From Umezawaea tangerina (lineage in GTDB: Bacteria > Actinomycetota > Actinomycetes > Mycobacteriales > Pseudonocardiaceae), in assembly GCF_003002815.1 (NCBI RefSeq), contig NZ_PVTF01000002.1, positions 434,001 to 498,000 of the forward strand: 64,000 nt of DNA, in the 5' to 3' direction. The first letter of the stretch is position 1; every line of letters begins with the position of its first letter. This document shows positions 50,991 through 59,749 of this stretch, one piece after another. The translations under genes and the position numbers were made by a program. The notes below the pieces were generated by a model. The model was not told the DNA's origin. It saw only the letters and a program-made list of their open reading frames with translations, and did no database searches.

Positions 50991-52565
50991 ATGATCGTTG
51001 GTCGAGGCCGGTCCGGTCCGTTCGCCTACGGCGACGAACCGTGGCGGGTCCGGGTGCGGGACCGGTCGCCGCACGGACCGGTGCTCGGCGCGGGGGTGCT
51101 GCTCGACCGCCTGCACGTGCTCACCTGCGCGCACGTCGCCCTGGCCGCCGAGGAGCTGGCGGTCGACCTCGTGGGGCTCGACGGCGTGCCGAGCTCGGAC
51201 GCCGCCGTCGTGGACGGGATGTGCGTGCCGCCCGGCGAGGACGAGCGCGGTGACGTGGCCGTGCTGCGGCTGGCCACCCCGCAGCGGGCGGGCCTGGGCG
51301 CGACCCTGCGCCGGGCGATGCCGACCTGGGACCGGCCGGTGCACGCGCTGGGCTACCCGCAGGGCCGCGGGCTGGAGATCGGCGTCTGGGCCCGGATGAC
51401 GCTGGCGGGCCGCGCGGGTGTCGAGTGGTGGCAGATGAACCGGCGCTCCGAGGGCGAGCAGCGGGTGCGGGCCGGGTTCAGCGGCTCGGGGGTCGCCGAC
51501 GACGCCACCGGGGAGGTGCTCGGCATCGTCGTCAGCGAGTACACCGACGACACCGCGGGGCTGTCGTGGATGCTGCCGGTCGACGCGATCACCGCGCACC
51601 TGCCGTTCGCGTCCGAGTGGGCCGTGGGCGACAGCGGGATCGACCCGATCTTCACCGCGCCCGCGGGGCACGGCGACGGCAACGGGCCGACGCGGGAGCT
51701 GGTCGACTGGCTGCTCGGCCGGGACGCCGCCGCGGCCGTGCTGATCCTGGTCGGGCCGGACCTCGACGTGGTGCGGCGCGCGGTCGCCGAGTCCACCCGC
51801 CGGACTGCCACCGAGGCAGGCGTGCGGGGTGTCGACCTGGCGCTGGACGTGGCCGGGCGGACCGTCGACGAGGTGTCGCGGCGCATCGTGGACCGCGCCG
51901 GGCTGGCGGTCGGCGCGTCGAGCACGCCCGGTGAACGGGTGCGCGAGGGCACGCCGCCGATGACGATCGTGGTGGACGGCGTGGACGAGGCCGACGAGCC
52001 GGAGGCGCTGGTCGACGACGTGCTCAAGCCGCTGGTGGACAGCGGGGCCCGGCTGGTGCTCGGGTTCCGCCAGGACGGGTCGGCGGGCCTGGCCGCGGCC
52101 AAGTCGCTGGCCGACGACACCATCGCAGGCAGGCTGGACCGGCTGGCCGACCGGATCACCGCGGTCGCCCGGCGGGAGGGACCGCGCCCGCTCGGGTCGT
52201 CGGACACCCACTCGACCGTGCTGCGGCTGCGGCTGACCGCGCTGCGCAAGGCGGCGGCCGCGCACTCCGCGCTGGTCGCGAACCGGTTGACCGCGTTCGA
52301 ACGGGCCGTCGCCAGCGCCGAACGCGAGGTCGGGCGGACGGCTCGGCGCTCCGCCGCCGTGGCCGCCGACCGCGGCCTGCTGGAGGCGTGGAAGGCGAAG
52401 GCGTTCGACGCGGGTCTGGTCGAGGACATCGGCCTCGCGGCGGCCTACCGCAGGGCGCACGGACTGCTGACCGCCGAGACCGTCGACCAGGCCGCCGCGC
52501 ACGCCGCGCTGCGCGCCTACCAGGACGCCGTGCGCGAGGCGCTGGCGAAGGGAGACCGCCGATGA
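50991..52565 (+). CDS. Trypsin-like serine protease fused to a degenerate STAND-type NTPase region
   Basis: A 524-residue protein. Residues 1 to about 215 are a trypsin-like protease with the triad visible: His in L-T-C-A-H-V-A, Asp in G-D-V-A-V-L-R-L, Ser in G-F-S-G-S-G. No signal peptide, so it is cytoplasmic. Residues about 235-390 have the strand plan of a STAND/NACHT NTPase: V-L-I-L-V-G-P-D-L-D-V-V in the P-loop position without G-K-T, then a Walker-B-like I-V-V-D-G-V-D-E-A-D. The tail is helical. Such proteases start NTPase conflict systems in actinobacteria. TATCGT six bases before ATG 50991 indicates a leaderless transcript, and the stop overlaps pknG (ATGA). Confidence 0.85.
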   Translation: MIVGRGRSGPFAYGDEPWRVRVRDRSPHGPVLGAGVLLDRLHVLTCAHVALAAEELAVDLVGLDGVPSSDAAVVDGMCVPPGEDERGDVAVLRLATPQRAGLGATLRRAMPTWDRPVHALGYPQGRGLEIGVWARMTLAGRAGVEWWQMNRRSEGEQRVRAGFSGSGVADDATGEVLGIVVSEYTDDTAGLSWMLPVDAITAHLPFASEWAVGDSGIDPIFTAPAGHGDGNGPTRELVDWLLGRDAAAAVLILVGPDLDVVRRAVAESTRRTATEAGVRGVDLALDVAGRTVDEVSRRIVDRAGLAVGASSTPGERVREGTPPMTIVVDGVDEADEPEALVDDVLKPLVDSGARLVLGFRQDGSAGLAAAKSLADDTIAGRLDRLADRITAVARREGPRPLGSSDTHSTVLRLRLTALRKAAAAHSALVANRLTAFERAVASAEREVGRTARRSAAVAADRGLLEAWKAKAFDAGLVEDIGLAAAYRRAHGLLTAETVDQAAAHAALRAYQDAVREALAKGDRR

Positions 52566-54790
52566 CGACGGCGTGCGCGAGACCGCGCTGCACCGGCACG
52601 ATCGACGAGACGGGGTTCTGCGACTACTGCGGGCGCGCGCCGGAGACCGCGCCGCCTGCCCGGCCCTCCTCCACGGCCGCCGGGGCGGCGCTGTCGGCCG
52701 CGAGCAGCAGGCGGTCCCGCACCGGCGACCCGCTGTCGCTGCCGGTGTTCGACTTCCCCGACCCGTCCAGCCGCATCCTGCACGACCCCCAGGTGCCCGA
52801 CCGGGTGCGCCGCTGCGCCAACCCGGACTGCCCGAACCTGGTGGCGCTGCCGTCGCTGGGGTCGGGGTTCTGCCTGGCGTGCGGCACCGCGTTCTCGTTC
52901 CTGCCCAGCCTGGAGCCCGACGACGTGGTCGGCGACCAGTACAGGGTCGTGGGCTGCATCGCCCGCGGCGGCCTGGGCTGGATCTACCTCGCGCTGGACA
53001 CCCGGCTCGACGACAACCCGGTGGTGCTCAAGGGGCTGATCGACGTCGGCGACGCCGACCTGGCCACCGCCGAGCGGCAGGCGCTCACCACGATCGACCA
53101 CCCGAACATCGTGCGGATCTTCAACTTCGTCATGCACCCCGACGCGCGCACCGGCACGCCGCGCGCCTACATCGTGATGGAGTACGTCGACGGCCTGGTG
53201 CTCAGCGAGGTGGCCGAGCAGTCGCGGCACGGCCTGCTGCCGCTGGGCGCGCCGCTGCGGACCGAGCACGTGATCACCTGCGGCCTGCAGCTGCTGTCGG
53301 CGTTCGAGTACCTGCACGAGCGCGGCCTGCTCTACTGCGACCTCAAGCCGGACAACGTGATCATCCGGTCCGGTCGGCACGGCGAGCGCGGCAACCGGGT
53401 CAAGCTGATCGACCTGGGCGCGGTGCGCCGGATCGGCGACCGGGCGGGCAAGGTGGTCGGCACCCGCGGGTTCCAGGTCCCCGAGGCCGAGATCGCCCAG
53501 CGCGGGCTGACCGTGGGATCGGACCTGCACACCCTCGGCGAGACCCTGCACCAGCTGTACCTGGCCACCGCCGACCGGACCGGCCAGCACGACCTCGCCG
53601 GGCAGCGCCGGGTGGAGGTGGGGATCGAGTCGTTCCGCCGGGCCTGCGCGCGTGCCAAGCACGTCGACCCGGAGCGCCGGTTCGCCTCGGCGGCGGACAT
53701 GGCCGAGCAGCTGCGCGGGGTGCTGCGCGAGATCGCGTCGTTGCGCGACGGCGTGGCCCGCCCGGACCGGTCGACCCTGTTCACCCACACCGCGACCCTG
53801 CTGGACGCCGGGCTCGGGGCGGTGCCGCCGCTGCGGCGGTGGATCGACCGGCCCAGCGGGGTGCCGCTGACGGACGCGGACCTCGACGACGGGCGTCCCG
53901 CGCCGGGCGCGGTGGCGGTCGGCCTGCCGGTGCCCGTGGTGTCGCCGGACGACGAGGCGGCCGACTTCCTGACCGCGACGGCCGCGGACGACGCGCACCG
54001 GTTGCTGGACAAGCTGGAGAAGGCGGATCCCCGGACGGCCGAGGTGTCGCTGGCCCGGTGCCGGGTGGCTCTGGCCCTGGCCGACCGCGACACCGCCGCC
54101 GAGAGCCTGGCGCGGGCGCGTGACCTGGTCGGGAACGACACCGACTGGCGGCTGCGGTGGCACGAGGGCCTGCTGGCGCTGGCGGCGGAGGAGTCGGCGG
54201 TGGCCAAGAAGGCCTTCGACGACGTGTACGCCGCCCTGCCCGGCGAGGAGGCGCCGAAGCTGGCGCTGGCGTTCTGCGCCGAGCACGACCGCGACCTGCC
54301 CCGCGCCGAAGCCCTCTACACGGCGGTGTGGCGCCGGGACCGGACGGTGGTCAGCGCGGCCTTCGGCCTGGCGCGCGTCCGGCTCGCACGCGGTGACCGG
54401 GCGGGAGCCGTGGCGCTGCTGGAGGAGACGCCCGCGGAGTCGCGGCACTACGACGCCGCGCGGATCGCGACCGTGCGGGTGCTCAGCGGGATCCTCGACG
54501 GCGGTGACCGGCCGTCGGCGGAGGACCTGCGGGCCGCCGAACACGGGCTGGCGGAGCTGTACCTCGACGGCGGGGCGCCGACCGGCGAGTCGCGCACCCG
54601 GTTGGAGGCGGTCGTGCAGGAGGCCGCGCTGGGCGTGCGGCTGGTCGAGGGCGGCGACGCGGACGAGGCGGAGCTGCGGGGCCGCCTCGAACGCTCCTAC
54701 CGGGCCCTGGCCAGGCAGGCCGACTCGCGCGCCTACCGCTCCGACCTCGTGGACCTGGCCAACCAGTTCCGCCCGGTGACGTTCCGATGA
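52562..54790 (+). CDS. pknG: PknG-type serine/threonine protein kinase with zinc motifs and TPR tail
   Basis: A 742-residue protein in the order known for mycobacterial PknG. N-terminal Cys pairs (C-D-Y-C near 21; C-A-N-P-D-C and C-L-A-C near 82-105) form the rubredoxin-like metal site. The kinase domain starts G-C-I-A-R-G-G-L-G-W-I-Y, with Lys157 in V-V-L-K-G-L, catalytic loop Y-C-D-L-K-P-D-N and D-L-G instead of D-F-G, all PknG-specific. From about residue 460 the protein is helical, TPR-like. In mycobacteria PknG phosphorylates GarA/OdhI to balance the TCA cycle and glutamate. Here it is coupled (ATGA overlaps) to a protease and a VWA protein and faces glnH-glnX. Confidence 0.93.
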   Translation: MTTACARPRCTGTIDETGFCDYCGRAPETAPPARPSSTAAGAALSAASSRRSRTGDPLSLPVFDFPDPSSRILHDPQVPDRVRRCANPDCPNLVALPSLGSGFCLACGTAFSFLPSLEPDDVVGDQYRVVGCIARGGLGWIYLALDTRLDDNPVVLKGLIDVGDADLATAERQALTTIDHPNIVRIFNFVMHPDARTGTPRAYIVMEYVDGLVLSEVAEQSRHGLLPLGAPLRTEHVITCGLQLLSAFEYLHERGLLYCDLKPDNVIIRSGRHGERGNRVKLIDLGAVRRIGDRAGKVVGTRGFQVPEAEIAQRGLTVGSDLHTLGETLHQLYLATADRTGQHDLAGQRRVEVGIESFRRACARAKHVDPERRFASAADMAEQLRGVLREIASLRDGVARPDRSTLFTHTATLLDAGLGAVPPLRRWIDRPSGVPLTDADLDDGRPAPGAVAVGLPVPVVSPDDEAADFLTATAADDAHRLLDKLEKADPRTAEVSLARCRVALALADRDTAAESLARARDLVGNDTDWRLRWHEGLLALAAEESAVAKKAFDDVYAALPGEEAPKLALAFCAEHDRDLPRAEALYTAVWRRDRTVVSAAFGLARVRLARGDRAGAVALLEETPAESRHYDAARIATVRVLSGILDGGDRPSAEDLRAAEHGLAELYLDGGAPTGESRTRLEAVVQEAALGVRLVEGGDADEAELRGRLERSYRALARQADSRAYRSDLVDLANQFRPVTFR

Positions 54791-56247
54791 GCCCGAGTGG
54801 AGGCGACGACGTGGACGACCTGCCCGGTTTCAGCCTCGCGGTGAGCCAGAACCGCTACCTGTCCACGGAGGACGACGAGATGCACGCCGTGCTCACCGTG
54901 ACGGCGACCGGCGCGGTCGGGGCCGCCGCCGCGCCCGAGGTGGCGCAGGTGATCGCCATCGACTGCTCGGGCTCGATGGCCAACCCGCCGACGAAGATCA
55001 CCGCCGCGCAGCGGGCGACGCGGGTGGCGATCGACGCGCTGCGCGACGGCGCGCTGTTCGCCGTGGTGGAGGGCACCCACGCCGCGCGGATGGTCTACCC
55101 GGCCAGGCCGGGGCTGGTCGCGGCGGACAGGGCGACCCGTGACGCCGCGAAGCGGGCCGTGGGCGGACTGACCGCCGACGGCGGGACGAGCATGGGCGTG
55201 TGGCTCGGGCTGGCCCGGCGGCTGCTGGCCGGGCACCCGACGGCCGTGCGGCACGTGATCATGCTGACCGATGGCCAGAACGGCGAGTCCGACGAGGTGC
55301 TCGACGCCGAGCTGGCCCGGTGCGCCCCGGTGTTCACCTGCGACTCGCGCGGCATCGGCGAGGACTGGCAGCCGCGCCAGCTGCTGCGCATCGCCGAGGC
55401 GCTGCACGGGACGGCCGACGCGGTGCGCAGGCCCGCGGACCTGGCGGGCGACTTCGAGGCGATGACGATGTCGGCCATGGGCAAGCTCGTGCCCGAGGTG
55501 CGGGTGGTCGTGCGGACGACCTCGTTGTCCCGCTTGGACTTCCTCCGCCAGACCTTCCCCACCGAGGCCGACCTGGCGGGCGAACAGGTGCAGGCGCGCA
55601 CGACGGCGTTCACCACCGGGTCGTGGGGCGCAGAGAGCCGCGAGTACCACCTCCGGCTCACCGTCGACTCCTCCGACGTCGAGCCGGACCGCGACATCCG
55701 GGTCGGCCGGGTGGACCTCGAGCTGCGCAGGCCGGGGGCGACCGGGTTCGAGCAGGCGTGCGACCCGCAGGTGGTGTTCGCGCACTGGACCGACGACCTG
55801 AAGCTCTCCAGCGTGCTCGACCCGAAGGTGGCGCACTACACCGACCAGATCGAGCTGGGAGAGGCCGTGCGCAACGGCTGCGACGCCCACGACGCGGGCG
55901 ACGTCGCCACGGCGGCGGCCGAGTGGGGCAGGGCGGTGGCGCTGGCCACCCAGCTGGGCAACGAGAAGGTGCTCGTCCGGCTGCTGCGGCTGGTCGACGT
56001 CGTCGGCGACCCGTCGGGCGGTGTGGTGCGGGTCAAGGAGAGGCCGCTCGCGGGCGACCTGCTGTCGGCGGCGGTGGGGTCGGTGGTGTCGAGCATGAGC
56101 CCGGACGGCCTGTCGTCGACCCCGCCGGTGCGCTCCCCCGCCGCCACGCCGTCCGCGCCGGACGTGGTGTGCCCGGACTGCCACCGGACGTGGCCCGCGG
56201 GCTCGGCGTTCTGCGGCGCCTGCGGCCACCGGCTGTCCGCACCGTGA
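54787..56247 (+). CDS. VWA-domain protein with C-terminal zinc ribbon
   Basis: A 486-residue protein. The von Willebrand A domain (about 50-220) has an intact metal site: D-C-S-G-S (DxSxS), the Thr in G-G-T-S-M, and L-T-D-G. A beta-sandwich-like middle part follows, then a four-Cys zinc ribbon at the end (C-P-D-C and C-G-A-C). No signal peptide. Its start overlaps the pknG stop (ATGA). VWA proteins act as scaffolds; next to a kinase and Trypco1 it is probably the assembly partner of a signalling or conflict complex, perhaps phosphorylated by PknG. Confidence 0.9.
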   Translation: MSPSGGDDVDDLPGFSLAVSQNRYLSTEDDEMHAVLTVTATGAVGAAAAPEVAQVIAIDCSGSMANPPTKITAAQRATRVAIDALRDGALFAVVEGTHAARMVYPARPGLVAADRATRDAAKRAVGGLTADGGTSMGVWLGLARRLLAGHPTAVRHVIMLTDGQNGESDEVLDAELARCAPVFTCDSRGIGEDWQPRQLLRIAEALHGTADAVRRPADLAGDFEAMTMSAMGKLVPEVRVVVRTTSLSRLDFLRQTFPTEADLAGEQVQARTTAFTTGSWGAESREYHLRLTVDSSDVEPDRDIRVGRVDLELRRPGATGFEQACDPQVVFAHWTDDLKLSSVLDPKVAHYTDQIELGEAVRNGCDAHDAGDVATAAAEWGRAVALATQLGNEKVLVRLLRLVDVVGDPSGGVVRVKERPLAGDLLSAAVGSVVSSMSPDGLSSTPPVRSPAATPSAPDVVCPDCHRTWPAGSAFCGACGHRLSAP

Positions 56248-56284
56248 CCGGGACACACCCCCGACCTTCGACGAGGAGCACGCC

Positions 56285-56647
56285 ATGACCGGACGGACCG
56301 ACCTGGAACTCGCCAAGTTCGCCCTCGCGGGCGGCGGAACCGTGCTGGTGGAGGTCGACGGGTCCGCGGGTGTCGCCAGGGCCAACCGGCCGGGCAAGCT
56401 GCTCGAGGAGGCCAGGGTGACCTTCGAGAACGCGGTCGGCCAGGTCCGCGACGCCGCGGCCGCCGCGCTCGCCGAGTTCACCTCCATGACCCGCGCGCCC
56501 GACGAGGTCGAGCTGAAGTTCGGCATCAAGCTCGACGCGGAGGTGGGCGCGGTCATCGCCCGCACCGGGGTGCAGGGCCAGTTCGAGGTCAAGCTCAAGT
56601 GGCGCCGCGACGACGTGCCCGTGGAGGAGGACGTCGTGGAGGAGTGA
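56285..56647 (+). CDS. Trypsin-co-occurring domain 1 protein (Trypco1, CU044_2847 type)
   Basis: A 120-residue protein: an N-terminal beta part (F-A-L-A-G-G-G-T-V-L-V-E-V), a helix, then the E-V-E-L-K-F-G-I-K-L-D-A-E-V-G-A-V-I-A motif and a beta end, as in the Trypco1 family that accompanies trypsin-like proteases in bacterial conflict systems. It is last in the operon with the trypsin-like protease and may be the protease's substrate or regulator. It ends 6 bp from glnH, which converges on it. Confidence 0.85.
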   Translation: MTGRTDLELAKFALAGGGTVLVEVDGSAGVARANRPGKLLEEARVTFENAVGQVRDAAAAALAEFTSMTRAPDEVELKFGIKLDAEVGAVIARTGVQGQFEVKLKWRRDDVPVEEDVVEE

Positions 56648-56653
56648 GCGCGG

Positions 56654-57721
56654 TCAGTCGACGTAGGTGGCGGCGAGGAGCTTCGGCCGGGTGGCGGGGT
56701 CGGGGTACCACCTGTCCCGCGAGCGCTCCATGCTCCCGTTCGCGCGCATGCCCTCCAGCACCTCGTTGACGAACCTGATGAGGTCGTCGTCCTGCTTGGC
56801 CATGGCGACGCCGACCCTGCTCTCCTTGTTGCGGTAGCCGAGCACGACCGTGCCGGGGTCCTGGGTGTGGAAGCCCTCCAGGATCAGCACGTCGGTGTAG
56901 ATGGCGTCGACCAGTCCCTGCTGCAGCAGCATCAGGCAGTCACTGGTGTCCGAAGTGGACACCGGAATGACCTCGGGCAGGCCGTGCGCGCGCTGGTCGT
57001 CGCGGATGTCGAGGATCTCGTCGATGTTCGTCGTCCCGGCGCCCGAGCACACCTTCCGGCCCACGAGGTCCTTCGGCTCGTCGATCCGCTCCCCCTTGTC
57101 CCGCACCATGAGGCCGGTGTTGGTGGCCAGGTAGGGCGCGGAGTACTTCAGCCCGTAGGTGTCCACGCGGCCGCAGGTGACGCTCACGTCCGCGATCACC
57201 ATGTCGACCGAGGGGATGTCGCGCAGGTTCTCGTCATCGGCGCGCGCCGCCCGGTTCTCGGTGGTGTCCAAGGTGAACAGGCGGCGGTCGGTCGGCACGG
57301 TGACCAGCGAGAGCCTGGACGCGTCGTCGACGCCGAAGAGCCCGCGCGCGATCCCCTTGGCGATGTCGACCTCGAACCCCTCCATCTCGCCGGTGGCCAG
57401 GTCGCGCCTGCTGCTCAGCGGGGTCGTCTGGCTGACCCCCACGGTCAGCCGCCCGCGCTCCCTGATCTCGGCCAGCTTCGGCCCGGTCGGCGTGCCGTCG
57501 GGGGCGTGCAGCAGCGCCGCGGGGTTGAGGCTCAGCCCGGCGTCGGCGTTGCTGACGCACTTGGCGGGCTCCGGCGGGTGGACGGCCTCGCTCGCGTAGC
57601 CCTGGGGCAGGATCACGGGCGCGGGCCGGTCCTCGCGTAGCGGCGGCGTCGGCGCGGCGCACGCGGCGAGGCAGGCGAGCACCGCCACGACGGCCGTCGA
57701 CGCCCTGGTGGCGGCCCTCAT
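56654..57721 (-). CDS. glnH: GlnH-like glutamate/aspartate-binding lipoprotein
   Basis: A 355-residue solute-binding protein. The signal ends with a lipobox (L-A-A-C-A, Cys21). The binding domain starts at G-R-L-T-V-G-V-S-Q-T-T-P-L and includes G-F-E-V-D-I-A-K-G-I-A and D-M-V-I-A-D-V-S. No ABC permease or ATPase is nearby; instead it is coupled (ATGA overlap) to the glnX-like gene. In Mycobacterium tuberculosis GlnH senses amino acids for GlnX and PknG; the same three partners are present here. Confidence 0.88.
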   Translation of the reverse strand: MRAATRASTAVVAVLACLAACAAPTPPLREDRPAPVILPQGYASEAVHPPEPAKCVSNADAGLSLNPAALLHAPDGTPTGPKLAEIRERGRLTVGVSQTTPLSSRRDLATGEMEGFEVDIAKGIARGLFGVDDASRLSLVTVPTDRRLFTLDTTENRAARADDENLRDIPSVDMVIADVSVTCGRVDTYGLKYSAPYLATNTGLMVRDKGERIDEPKDLVGRKVCSGAGTTNIDEILDIRDDQRAHGLPEVIPVSTSDTSDCLMLLQQGLVDAIYTDVLILEGFHTQDPGTVVLGYRNKESRVGVAMAKQDDDLIRFVNEVLEGMRANGSMERSRDRWYPDPATRPKLLAATYVD

Positions 57722-58992
57722 CGGTAGTACTCCGCGATCCTGGGCCACAGCCCGGCCACGGCGGCCGCGGCGGCGGCCGTCAGCAGGACGGCGAGCACCA
57801 CGTCCACCCCGGCCATCGATCCCCGCGCGGACACCGCGGAGGCCACGGAGTGCTTGGTGTGCAAGCGGATCGCCGCGCTGAGGTGCTCGTCGACCTGCTG
57901 GGCGTAGGTCGTGGTCTGGTCGTCCGCCGGTCGGGTGATCAACACCGCGGTCTCCTCGTAGGTCGGTGGCGACAGCCGGGGTTCGAGCAGCAGGTCGTCG
58001 TGGGCGCGCCAGGAGCGCAGCGCGTCGCCCGCCCTCCTGACCTGGTCGCGCTCCTCCCCCGGCGGCGCCTGCTCCGCGGCTCCGTCGATCCCCGACGCGG
58101 CGGACTCGAGCGCGCCCCGGAGCCTCCTGACGTCGTCCGCCTTCGGGAAGATGAGCATCCGCGCCTCGTCGCCGTCGGCCAGCCTGCCCTCGTTGCGGGC
58201 CTTCGCCAGCGGGGCGACCAGCTCGTCGAGCTCGCGGACGCTGTCGCTCGCGTGGCCCGCCGTGAACGCCGAGGCGGTGGCGAGCCAGACCATGGCGACC
58301 AGGACCAGCGCGGCGGAGGCGGCGAGGCCGACGTTGAACCGCCGCCGGGTGCGGCGCGCCACGAACCGGTGGGCCAGCAGCAGGACCCCGAGCGCGAGCA
58401 CGCCCACCGCGAACACCGCCCAGGTCGGCGACCCCGCGGACACCTGGGCGGCCTTGAGCGCCTCGGTCTGCTCGCGCTGCAGGTCGTCGGCGACCACGAG
58501 GATGCGACCGCGGACCAGGAAGGAGGCCTGCGACAGGTAGGAGGTGCCCACCGGCTGGTTGGTCCGGGCGTTGCTCCACCCGACCTCGACCAGGCGGACG
58601 TACTCGGGCAGCAGGTCGGTCAGCTCCCGCACCTTCGCCGACGACGTGCCTTCGGGATCCCGAGCCGAGGCGACGCGCAGCGCGTCGGCCGCGTCGAAGA
58701 CGTCCTGCCGGAACCGCTTCTGCAGGTCGGGCGCCTGCTGCGGGCCGACGAGGACCGCGTTGAGCGAGTACGCGTCGGCGTCGGCGAGGTCGCGGTAGAC
58801 GTCGAGCGCCGCCGCGGCCAGCGCGACCCTGCGGTCCACGGCCTCGTCGAGCTGGTCCTGGCGGCCGTGCACGGCCGTCACCCCGACCACTCCCACCAGC
58901 AGCGCGGCGACCGCGGAGGACGCCGCGACGAGCACCAGCCTGCCCTCGGTACGCCGCAGGTACGCGGCCAGCTCCCCCCGCACCGACACCAC
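57718..58992 (-). CDS. glnX: GlnX-like transmembrane signal transducer
   Basis: A 424-residue protein with four hydrophobic helices, near residues 17-39, 190-210, 222-245 and 395-415. The first and second, and the third and fourth, enclose large extracytoplasmic helical regions. Length, layout and coupling to a GlnH lipoprotein gene match mycobacterial GlnX (about 440 residues), which carries the amino acid signal to PknG. The start is among adjacent GTG codons (58992/58989). Confidence 0.82.
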   Translation of the reverse strand: MVSVRGELAAYLRRTEGRLVLVAASSAVAALLVGVVGVTAVHGRQDQLDEAVDRRVALAAAALDVYRDLADADAYSLNAVLVGPQQAPDLQKRFRQDVFDAADALRVASARDPEGTSSAKVRELTDLLPEYVRLVEVGWSNARTNQPVGTSYLSQASFLVRGRILVVADDLQREQTEALKAAQVSAGSPTWAVFAVGVLALGVLLLAHRFVARRTRRRFNVGLAASAALVLVAMVWLATASAFTAGHASDSVRELDELVAPLAKARNEGRLADGDEARMLIFPKADDVRRLRGALESAASGIDGAAEQAPPGEERDQVRRAGDALRSWRAHDDLLLEPRLSPPTYEETAVLITRPADDQTTTYAQQVDEHLSAAIRLHTKHSVASAVSARGSMAGVDVVLAVLLTAAAAAAVAGLWPRIAEYYR

Positions 58993-59108
58993 CCGTGCCC
59001 CACCCCCGGAAACGCCGCCCGCGCGGGCCGGGCGGTCCACGACGCCGGCAACGTGCTGTCGTCGACCGGACCGCCCGCGTTACGGCCATTGTCCCCCGCG
59101 CCACGTCA

Positions 59109-59126
59109 TGCGTACAGCCGTACGCA
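59109..59126. promoter_or_regulatory. TetR operator upstream of the 59148 regulator
   Basis: TGCGTAC-AGCC-GTACGCA is a perfect inverted repeat 22 bp before ATG 59148, with a further TGCGTACGC at 59131-59139. It is likely the autoregulatory site of the TetR gene. Confidence 0.7.
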
Positions 59127-59147
59127 ACCATGCGTACGCTCGTGCGC

Positions 59148-59717
59148 ATGCCCCCTACCAGCACCGCGGCGACGCCCAGGCGGGCGCGGCGGCACGATCC
59201 GGACCGGCGCGACCGGCTGATCGACGCCGCCCTCGCGGTGATCGCGGAGAAGGGCGTGGCGGGTGTGTCGCACCGCGAGGTCGCACGGGTGGCCGACGTG
59301 CCGCTCGGGTCGACGACCTACCACTTCACGTCGCTGGACGAGCTGCTGGCCGAGGCGTTCACCCGGCACGCCGACTCGGTCGCCCTCGTCTTCGAGGAGC
59401 GGATGCGCGAGGCGCCCGACCGGGTGGCGGCCATCGAGTCCGTCGTGCGGCACGTGTCCGCCGATCTGCTCGGCGCGGGCACCGACATCGTGCTCAGCGT
59501 CGAGCTGTACGTGGCGGCGGTGAGGATCCCCGCGTTGCGGGCCGTCACCCAGACGTGGATGCGCCGCAGTCGCCAGGCGCTGGAACGGCACTTCGACCCC
59601 ACGACGGCCCGCGAGCTGGACGCCCTGGTCGAGGGGCTGGTCCTGCACAGCGCCCTGTCGACCGACCCGATGACGGCCGAGCAGATCCGCGCCGCGCTGC
59701 ACCGCTTCCTCCGCTGA
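59148..59717 (+). CDS. TetR-family regulator
   Basis: A 189-residue TetR protein (E-K-G-V-A-G-V-S-H-R-E-V-A-R-V-A-D-V-P-L helix-turn-helix, then Y-H-F-T-S-L-D-E-L-L). It follows a strong operator and precedes an MFS gene on the same strand by 32 bp, so it probably controls itself and that transporter. Confidence 0.93.
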   Translation: MPPTSTAATPRRARRHDPDRRDRLIDAALAVIAEKGVAGVSHREVARVADVPLGSTTYHFTSLDELLAEAFTRHADSVALVFEERMREAPDRVAAIESVVRHVSADLLGAGTDIVLSVELYVAAVRIPALRAVTQTWMRRSRQALERHFDPTTARELDALVEGLVLHSALSTDPMTAEQIRAALHRFLR

Positions 59718-59749
59718 CCGACCCTGCCACTGCCACGACGGGATCCGCC

